This document shows positions 1 to 4,246 of a DNA stretch of 5,266 nt, in pieces. The translations under genes were made by a program, and so were the position numbers. The notes under the pieces were generated by a model. That model had not been told where the DNA came from, did no database searches, and saw only the letters and a program-made list of their open reading frames with translations. How positions within the stretch are numbered: position 1 is the stretch's first letter; each line of letters opens with the position of its first letter. The stretch is taken from assembly GCA_965364735.1 (NCBI GenBank), contig CBDTYW010000253.1, forward strand, positions 1 through 5,266, given 5' to 3'. The stretch comes from CBDTYW01 sp965364735. Lineage in GTDB: Bacteria; Actinomycetota; Nitriliruptoria; Nitriliruptorales; Nitriliruptoraceae.

Positions 1-511
1 TCGCGATCTCGGCCCAGCTGACGCTGGCCGGGATCGGGAGGGTCTGGTTGGTGCAGCTGGTGCCGCCGGTGAAGACGTTGACCGCTTGCCCGCGCTCGAC
101 GCTGTAGCTGGCAGCGTCGGCCTCGGGGGCCGGGATCCAGGTGATCTGGAGGCCGTCACCGACGTTCTGGGCGCCCGGGGCACCCGCCGGAGCAGCCGGG
201 ACCTCGTCGACGAGCGCGTTGCTCGCGGCGACGTCGGACGGGTCGGAGCGGTTGCCTGCCTTGTCCTCGGCGCGGACCGCGACCTCGTAGGCCTCGCCGG
301 CGGTGAGGCCGGACAGACGGAACGAGGTGGCGTTGGTGGTCCGCTTCTGCGCGGTCGCCGGGTCGAACGGGTCGTCCCCGTCGATCGCGAAGAGGATCGT
401 GTAGGTGACGTCGCCGCCACGGTCGTCGGCCACCGCGTCGAACGCGACGTCGAGCTGCGTGCCGTCGTCCTGATCAACGTCGGCGAGCGCGAGGCCCGTC
501 GGGACCGGCGG
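1..511 (-). other. Tandem fibronectin type III modules (second one partial)
   Basis: Residues 384-478 follow the Fn3 pattern: a proline-rich start (PPPVPTGLAL), a central TYTILFAID strand, then LSGLTAGEAYEVAVRAEDKAGNRS, the L-x-P/A-G-x-x-Y-x-V-x-V-x-A signature. A second module opens at 487 (VPAAPAGAPG) with LQITWIPAPEADAASYSVERG, then leaves the window. Fn3 domains in bacterial secreted proteins usually act as spacers or ligand-binding modules. Confidence 0.8.
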
Positions 512-1660
512 CGGCGTCACGTCGGCGACGAGGCCGCCGGAGGTCCCGGCCGTCTCGAAGACGTCGTCGGAGATCGCGGCCTTCGAGCCCACGGCGTAGA
601 GGAACGAGATCGGGTCGGTGCCCGTCTCCAGGTAGCAGAGCGTTGCCTCGGCGCGCTCGTCGAGATCGCCGTCGCAGTCGGTCGGCCGGTCGTCGCCGAC
701 CATCAGGATGGGCGAGTCGTTGTCGCCAGCGAACGGTGCGGCGGCCAGCCCGTACCAGAACTCACCGTTGTAGCCCGGGACGAGCACGTAGCTGTGGTTG
801 TCGCGCGTGGGGTGGCCCCACAGGCGCTCGGCAACATCGACGGCAGTCGCGGCGCGGTCGGCCCCGAAGTACCGGGAGACCTTCGCGACGAGCGTGGACG
901 CCTCAGTCGCGTGGCTCTCGGGGACGGCGGCACGGCCGCCACAGATGATGACCTCGGAGTCCGGGTAGTTCTTCAGCAGCGACGCGGTCGCGGCGGACAG
1001 GTTGTCGCGACGGTCGTTGGTGAGCAGGACCGGGATGCGCTTCGCGGCCGCGTACGCACCGCACGAGATGGCGTCGACCCATCCGGAGGACTGCTCGTCA
1101 CCAACGCCGCCGAAGGCGCGCGCGACGATGAACTTCGAACCGTCTGCCTTCGTGTCGGCGAGCATGCGCAGCGCGATCAGGGCAGCCGTGTTGTCCCTGC
1201 TGGCGCCGGAGAACCGATCGACGTCGTAGCCGAGCGACTCGATCTCGGTCTTCACGGCGTCGGAGATCGCGGCCGGGCCACCGGCGATGAACACCTTCTT
1301 GGTGTTGCCCGTCCCGAGCGCGCGCTGGAGCTCGACTCGCGTCGCGTCGTCGAGCTCAGCTGTCGCGGTGAACAGGATCGGGGCGTCGTAGGCAGACGCC
1401 AGCGCGGAGGCTGCCAGCCCGTCCGGGAAGTTGTCGGCGCGGGCGATGATCGCAGCGTCCGCGGTGCCGGCGGGGTACATCAGCTGGGAGATCGTGATCC
1501 CTGCGTCCACGGCACCCGTGGCGTCGATGCGTGCGACGTCACCGAGGTCCTCGGGCGCGGCGCCGGCAAGCGGCGCGGACACGATCGTCGTCGCGGCGAC
1601 GATCCCGGCAGCGAGCAGGCTGCCCAGACGTCGTCCGGCATGCTTCGGGGAGTTCCCCAC
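1..1660 (-). CDS. Secreted cell wall-binding repeat 2 (CWB2) protein with Fn3 domains, 3' end off window
   Basis: The frame is open from a GTG at 1660 to the left edge, giving 553 residues with no stop. Residues 1-35 form a signal peptide. Residues 42-370 hold three CWB2 (PF04122) repeats, each ending in a hydrophobic strand and glycine turn (VFIAGGPAAIS at 123-133, VIICGGRAAVPES at 237-249, YAVGSKAAISDDV at 355-367). They also carry the I/V-L-rich strand of the family (APILFT, IPVLLTN, SPILMV). Residues 384-478 are an Fn3 module and 487-553 begin a second. In clostridia, CWB2 triplets anchor proteins non-covalently to anionic cell-wall polysaccharide, so a surface or wall-associated role is inferred. 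No catalytic domain is visible, and the missing C-terminus could carry the effector function. The GTG start is chosen because GGAG lies 7 nt upstream and the signal peptide begins there. It lies 150 bp downstream of wzt on the same strand, so read-through is possible. Confidence 0.9.
   Translation of the reverse strand, partial: MGNSPKHAGRRLGSLLAAGIVAATTIVSAPLAGAAPEDLGDVARIDATGAVDAGITISQLMYPAGTADAAIIARADNFPDGLAASALASAYDAPILFTATAELDDATRVELQRALGTGNTKKVFIAGGPAAISDAVKTEIESLGYDVDRFSGASRDNTAALIALRMLADTKADGSKFIVARAFGGVGDEQSSGWVDAISCGAYAAAKRIPVLLTNDRRDNLSAATASLLKNYPDSEVIICGGRAAVPESHATEASTLVAKVSRYFGADRAATAVDVAERLWGHPTRDNHSYVLVPGYNGEFWYGLAAAPFAGDNDSPILMVGDDRPTDCDGDLDERAEATLCYLETGTDPISFLYAVGSKAAISDDVFETAGTSGGLVADVTPPPVPTGLALADVDQDDGTQLDVAFDAVADDRGGDVTYTILFAIDGDDPFDPATAQKRTTNATSFRLSGLTAGEAYEVAVRAEDKAGNRSDPSDVAASNALVDEVPAAPAGAPGAQNVGDGLQITWIPAPEADAASYSVERGQAVNVFTGGTSCTNQTLPIPASVSWAEIA
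551..1537 (-). repeat. Three tandem CWB2 repeats in protein sequence
   Basis: The repeats span about residues 42-142, 146-251 and 260-370. Repeats 2 and 3 open with the family-like R-[FY]-x-G-x-x-R-x-x-TA pattern (RFSGASRDNTA at 149-159, RYFGADRAATA at 263-273), while repeat 1 opens with a degenerate RIDATGAVDAG. Repeat 1 has the usual DNFPDGLAAS; the matching place in repeat 3 reads YNGEFWYGLAAAP. Three copies is the usual number in this family, and in clostridial Cwp proteins three modules form a trimer-like wall-binding unit. The DNA copies are too diverged to be a recent duplication. Confidence 0.85.
638..679 (-). other. Asp-rich, cysteine-bounded insertion in CWB2 repeat 3
   Basis: Residues 328-335 read DCDGDLDE and are followed by a second cysteine at residue 341. 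The alternating acidic residues around a glycine resemble calcium-binding loops of the DxDxDG class. Cys329 and Cys341 could form a disulfide after export. Both are inferences. The visible mature part also has Cys200, Cys240 and Cys536. Confidence 0.4.
1556..1660 (-). other. Signal peptide of the CWB2 protein
   Basis: Residues 1-11 are polar and basic (MGNSPKHAGRR). Residues 12-33 are a hydrophobic, alanine-rich helix, and cleavage is likely after the AGA or AGAA at 32-35, just before PEDL. The twin arginine at 10-11 lacks the rest of a Tat motif, so ordinary Sec export is favoured. No lipobox cysteine is present, so this is not a lipoprotein. Confidence 0.85.
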
Positions 1661-1667
1661 GTCATTT

Positions 1668-1671
1668 CTCC
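1668..1671 (-). promoter_or_regulatory. Ribosome binding site for the CWB2 gene
   Basis: On the minus strand the leader reads ACGGAGAAATGAC directly before GTG. GGAG with a 7-nt spacer is well placed and fixes the GTG at 1660 as the start. An ATG inside the spacer (1663-1665) is in another frame. Confidence 0.75.
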
Positions 1672-1678
1672 GTGTCGC

Positions 1679-1695
1679 GGGCTGCTGCGCAGCCC
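1679..1695. repeat. Perfect 7-bp inverted repeat in the leader of the CWB2 gene
   Basis: GGGCTGC at 1679-1685 and GCAGCCC at 1689-1695 pair perfectly around a 3-nt loop. On the minus strand this hairpin would lie 7 nt upstream of the GGAG ribosome binding site. It could be a leader hairpin that stabilises the mRNA or affects translation, or an operator. There is no T-run after it, so a terminator is unlikely. Confidence 0.5.
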
Positions 1696-1799
1696 ATGAG
1701 CTTTGTCTTCGCCGTCGACCCGGCGGTGTCCTGCGCCCCGTTCGCACGGCAACGCTTCGTCACCGGCTGTCGCGCAGCGTAGCGGCCACCTGGTCGTTG

Positions 1800-1832
1800 A
1801 ACGGACGGGGTCATGCGGTCCGTTCCCCGTCC
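1800..1832 (-). terminator. Overlapping inverted repeats across the wzt stop codon (possible weak terminator)
   Basis: GGACGGGG at 1803-1810 and CCCCGTCC at 1825-1832 make a perfect 8-bp GC stem with a 14-nt loop holding the stop codon. A second, mutually exclusive 7-bp stem pairs AACGGAC (1800-1806) with GTCCGTT (1818-1824). No T-tract follows in the minus direction, so this is either a U-less GC-type terminator or an RNA-stability hairpin. Confidence 0.3.
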
Positions 1833-3130
1833 TCGTCGACCGCGCGGAGCGGTTCAGAACGGACTTCGACGTCCGTGAACGCATCCATCCTGAGCGCGGG
1901 CCCGTCGGTCACGGAGAGCCGCGCAGCGAGGTCGACCAGACCGACGCGTCCGGGTGCAGGGTCGATCCGCAGGCGCAGCGGCTCGGCGAGCACGTCATAC
2001 CGCGTCCGTGCGCGGGCATCCGTGACAACCGGCGTGATCTGGTAGTGCCCGGCGAGCAGGCTCGCGGTGAACTCGATCGAGACGGTGGCCCGCTGACCGG
2101 GAGCGATCGGGCCGATCCCGAGCCCCTGCCACGTCGTGTGGACCTCGAAGAGCGAGCGACCGTCCGGTGACGTGACGAGGACACCGACCGAGCAGGCCTC
2201 CGTCATCGCGCGGGCCTCGACCGTGACGGTCAGGCGCAGCTGGCTGGACGGGGCGGCGGAGACGATCGCGCGTCCGGTGAGGTCACGCAGCTCCGCACCG
2301 GCGATGATGACCTGGCCGGTGCCGCCGTGCTCCTGCGAGGGGCGGGCACGCTCCTGGGCCATCCCCATGAGCTCCTGGTAGCGCGCGATGCCGTCGGGGG
2401 CTGCGCCGTCGAAGACGAGCTTGCCCTGGTCCAGCACGATGATGCGGTCGCAGAGGTCTTCCATGGCCGACATGTCGTGGCTGACGATCACGACGGTCTT
2501 GCCGCGCTGCGTGAACTGGCGCATCCGGTCCAGCGAGCGCTTCTGGAACTCGGCGTCGCCGACGGAGAGGACCTCATCGACGAGGAGGACGTCCGGGTCG
2601 ACGCTGACCGCGATCGCGAAGCCGAGCCGGACGTACATGCCGGAGGAGTAGTTGCGCACGGCCGTGTCGAGGAACGGGCGGATGCCGGCGAACTCGACGA
2701 TGCCCTCGAAGCGATCGTCGATCTCGGACTCGGTCAGCCCGAGGATCGCGCCGTTCAGGTAGATGTTCTCACGGCCCGAGAGGTCGCCGTGCATGCCCGC
2801 GCCGAGCTCGAGCAGCGTCGCGAGCCGCCCGTTGATGCGGACGCGGCCCTCGTCGGTCGGGAGGATCCGCGCGAGCACCTTCAGCAGGGTCGACTTCCCG
2901 GAGCCGTTGTGCCCGATGATCCCCACGGACTCACCGTGGTTGATCGTGAAGGAGACGTCCTCGAGCGCCTTGAAGTCCGTGTAGCTGGACTTGCGGAACT
3001 TGTAGAGCCGCTCCTTGAGCGATGCCCGGGACTCGTGGTAGAGCCGGAAGGTCTCCGTCAGACCCTCGACGGCGATCGCGGGCAGGTCAGGGTCGGGCCC
3101 CACCAGCTCTCGGATCGAGTCGAAGACCAC
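1811..3130 (-). CDS. wzt: Wzt-like polysaccharide export ABC transporter ATPase with C-terminal carbohydrate-binding domain
   Basis: This 439-aa cytoplasmic ATPase would pair with a Wzm-type permease to export a lipid-linked glycan. In the sequence: Walker A GHNGSGKST at 73-81; the Q-loop region LLELGAGMH with Glu108 where many ABC ATPases have Gln, as usual in the Wzt/KpsT group; signature YSSGM at 161-165; Walker B DVLLVDE ending in Glu186; D-loop SVGD at 189-192; H-loop His218. After a linker (about 255-271), residues 272-422 form a beta-rich Wzt_C-type domain (PF14524), starting GTGQVIIAGAEL, which in enteric O-antigen systems recognises the glycan end. The GTG at 3130 is preferred: GAGG lies 9 nt upstream, the protein then begins just before the conserved IAVEGLTETFRLYHE, and the frame upstream is low-complexity Arg/Pro and would overlap the methyltransferase gene. 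The GTG at residue 10 is an alternative. It is divergent from the methyltransferase, and no permease gene adjoins it. Confidence 0.93.
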   Translation of the reverse strand: MVFDSIRELVGPDPDLPAIAVEGLTETFRLYHESRASLKERLYKFRKSSYTDFKALEDVSFTINHGESVGIIGHNGSGKSTLLKVLARILPTDEGRVRINGRLATLLELGAGMHGDLSGRENIYLNGAILGLTESEIDDRFEGIVEFAGIRPFLDTAVRNYSSGMYVRLGFAIAVSVDPDVLLVDEVLSVGDAEFQKRSLDRMRQFTQRGKTVVIVSHDMSAMEDLCDRIIVLDQGKLVFDGAAPDGIARYQELMGMAQERARPSQEHGGTGQVIIAGAELRDLTGRAIVSAAPSSQLRLTVTVEARAMTEACSVGVLVTSPDGRSLFEVHTTWQGLGIGPIAPGQRATVSIEFTASLLAGHYQITPVVTDARARTRYDVLAEPLRLRIDPAPGRVGLVDLAARLSVTDGPALRMDAFTDVEVRSEPLRAVDEDGERTA

Positions 3131-3152
3131 GGGTTGCTGCCTCGGCCGGGGA

Positions 3153-3170
3153 CGGGCCCGTGTTGGCCCG
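3153..3170. repeat. 6-bp GC inverted repeat in the predicted wzt leader
   Basis: CGGGCC (3153-3158) and GGCCCG (3165-3170) pair around a 6-nt loop. In the wzt transcript this hairpin would sit about 10 nt upstream of the GAGG ribosome binding site at 3140-3143. Short GC stems occur often by chance in DNA this GC-rich, so a role is uncertain. Confidence 0.25.
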
Positions 3171-3182
3171 ACCGCAAGCCGG

Positions 3183-3211
3183 ATCGTACGCAAGAGCGAA
3201 GCCGGTGTGGC
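3183..3211 (-). promoter_or_regulatory. Candidate promoter for wzt
   Basis: On the minus strand TACGAT (3183-3188) fits the TAnnAT form of a sigma-70-type -10 box. Seventeen bases upstream lies GCCACA (3206-3211), which matches only the ACA half of a -35 box. Transcription would start near 3176, leaving a leader of about 45 nt before the GTG at 3130. Confidence 0.35.
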
Positions 3212-3221
3212 GGCATCGGTG

Positions 3222-3231
3222 CGTCCGGACG
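3222..3231. promoter_or_regulatory. 10-bp perfect palindrome, possible operator
   Basis: CGTCCGGACG is identical to its reverse complement. It lies 10 bp upstream of the candidate methyltransferase -10 box and 10 bp upstream of the candidate wzt -35 hexamer. A dimeric regulator bound here could affect both genes. The regulator is unknown, and a chance palindrome is possible. Confidence 0.25.
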
Positions 3232-3240
3232 GACGGCGAC

Positions 3241-3246
3241 TAGCCT
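3241..3246 (+). promoter_or_regulatory. Candidate -10 box for the methyltransferase gene
   Basis: TAGCCT fits the loose TAnnnT pattern and lies 27 bp before the start codon, implying a leader of about 20 nt. No recognisable -35 hexamer is found 16-18 bp upstream, which is common in high-GC actinobacterial promoters but weakens the call. Confidence 0.3.
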
Positions 3247-3262
3247 CCCCTGCCCACAGCAC

Positions 3263-3267
3263 AGGGA
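3263..3267 (+). promoter_or_regulatory. Ribosome binding site for the methyltransferase gene
   Basis: AGGGA ends 6 nt before the ATG at 3274. This supports that ATG as the start even though the first 60 residues look unstructured. Confidence 0.7.
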
Positions 3268-3273
3268 ACACCG

Positions 3274-4230
3274 ATGGGATCGTCAGCTCACATCCGCGGG
3301 CGCGTCCGGCGAGCGGCCGGCAACCTCGCGCGCTCGGCACCGGCCCAACGGGTGGCGCGCCGCATCGTCGCAGCATCCGAGCCGCCATCCGCCCCGGGGA
3401 GCGTCGACGAGGGACCCGGCGCACCGACCGCCGACCGCGCCGGAGCCCTCAGCGACGACCGTTACACGGACGAAGCCCCAGACATCCAGGCCACCCTCGA
3501 CCTGTTCGCGGGCGAGTGGTCCACGTCGGTGCCGACCGACACCCCGACCGTCTCCGGACCCGCCCCGCTGGCCGATGACCCGCGCGTGCACTGGTTCATC
3601 GACGTCCTCGGCCCGATCGACGGCTGGTCGGTGCTCGAGCTCGGACCGCTCGAAGGGGGACACACGGCGATGCTCGAGGCTGCCGGGGCGTCGGTGACAG
3701 CCGTCGAGGCCAACCACCGGGCGTTCCTGCGGTGCCTGCTCGTCAAGAACCTCCTCGATCTCCGCGCGACGTTCCTGTTCGGCGAGGCGCTGGGGCACAT
3801 GGACAACGACATCGCCGCCGGCACACGTCACGACGCCATCGTGGCTTCCGGGATCCTCTACCACCTGGTCGATCCGGTCGCGGCGGTCACACGTATGGCG
3901 GCCCTCACCGACCGGATCGCGATCTGGACTCACGTCCACGACGCCGAAACGATCGCTCGGCGGCGCGACCTCGACGGCCAGTTCGCCGAGGCGACGACGC
4001 TCACCGGCGCAGGCCGCAGCTACGGCGGCCGCGTTCACCTCTACGCCGACGCGCCGGCCGCCTCGAGCTTCTGCGGTGGTGGACGGCCGCACTCGGTCTG
4101 GATCGACCGTGACGCCTTGTTCACCCTGCTGGCCGACCTCGGCTACGACGACGTGCAGGTCGCCTTTGACGAGCCGGACCACCAGATGGGTCCGGCCCTG
4201 GCGCTGACCGCCGTTCGGAGCGGCATCTGA
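3274..4230 (+). CDS. Class I SAM-dependent methyltransferase
   Basis: The 318-aa protein has a Rossmann-type methyltransferase core. Motif I is SVLELGPLEGGH at 119-130. The acidic residue closing strand 2 is Glu145 in VTAVEAN. The motif IV region is HDAIVASGILYHLVDP at 186-201; the GxLYHLxDP wording is shared with CmoB/DUF1698-like and many sugar or lipid methyltransferases. The C-terminal DRDALFTLLADLGYDDV (278-294) is a common closing helix-strand of such enzymes. Residues 1-60 are rich in Arg, Ala and Pro, with a basic stretch at 8-30 (HIRGRVRRAAG and on) that might contact a membrane; no signal peptide or membrane segment is present, so it is cytoplasmic. The substrate cannot be read from the sequence. 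Its place between a glycosyltransferase and wzt suggests a glycan or glycolipid substrate. It is divergent from wzt and converges on the glycosyltransferase. Start chosen from AGGGA 6 nt upstream. Confidence 0.88.
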   Translation: MGSSAHIRGRVRRAAGNLARSAPAQRVARRIVAASEPPSAPGSVDEGPGAPTADRAGALSDDRYTDEAPDIQATLDLFAGEWSTSVPTDTPTVSGPAPLADDPRVHWFIDVLGPIDGWSVLELGPLEGGHTAMLEAAGASVTAVEANHRAFLRCLLVKNLLDLRATFLFGEALGHMDNDIAAGTRHDAIVASGILYHLVDPVAAVTRMAALTDRIAIWTHVHDAETIARRRDLDGQFAEATTLTGAGRSYGGRVHLYADAPAASSFCGGGRPHSVWIDRDALFTLLADLGYDDVQVAFDEPDHQMGPALALTAVRSGI

Positions 4231-4246
4231 CGAGGGGTCAGCCTCG
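4227..4246. terminator. Overlapping inverted repeats at the convergent gene ends (possible bidirectional terminator)
   Basis: CTGAC (4227-4231) pairs with GTCAG (4237-4241) around a 5-nt loop, and CGAGG (4231-4235) pairs with CCTCG (4242-4246) around a 6-nt loop. Both stop codons fall inside the first repeat. The stems are only 5 bp with no T-run on either side, so termination here is weakly supported. Confidence 0.3.

Larger units (their letters stand above)
3131..3273. promoter_or_regulatory. Divergent intergenic region between wzt and the methyltransferase gene
   Basis: These 143 bp separate two start codons facing away from each other, so they must hold promoters for both genes unless transcription enters from outside. 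The region contains a -10-like box on each strand, a 10-bp palindrome and a short hairpin, listed separately. Shared control of export ATPase and methyltransferase is inferred from the layout only. Confidence 0.65.

Noticed and set aside
1556..1660. Tat signal peptide on the CWB2 protein
   Set aside because: Only a bare RR at residues 10-11 is present, without the polar residue before it and the Phe/Leu-Lys after it that make up a Tat motif.
86..1699. 537-aa open frame on the plus strand
   Set aside because: It is antisense to the CWB2 gene. Its translation is a low-complexity mix of Arg, Gly, Val and Asp without domains, whereas the opposite strand gives a signal peptide, CWB2 repeats and Fn3. 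Long antisense frames are expected at this GC content.
1661..1810. Separate promoter for the CWB2 gene
   Set aside because: TACGCT on the minus strand (1776-1781) resembles a -10 box, but no -35-like hexamer lies at 16-18 bp. Too weak to annotate.
1480..1884. 134-aa minus-strand frame across the end of wzt and the start of the CWB2 gene, including the ATG at 1665
   Set aside because: It is out of frame with both neighbours and has no domain. The ATG lies in the spacer between GGAG and the GTG that starts the signal peptide.
3131..3424. Upstream extension of wzt to an ATG at 3424
   Set aside because: The extra 98 residues are Arg/Pro/Ala-rich with no homology to the family, and the extension would cover the promoter region and the first 150 bp of the divergent methyltransferase. 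The GTG at 3130 fits the family's N-terminus.
2327..3697. 456-aa open frame on the plus strand
   Set aside because: It runs antisense through the wzt ATPase domain, then across the promoter region and out of frame into the methyltransferase. No recognisable domain.
3283..4182. 299-aa open frame on the minus strand
   Set aside because: It mirrors the methyltransferase gene, whose plus-strand frame has motif I, motif IV and a good ribosome binding site. The antisense product is low-complexity.
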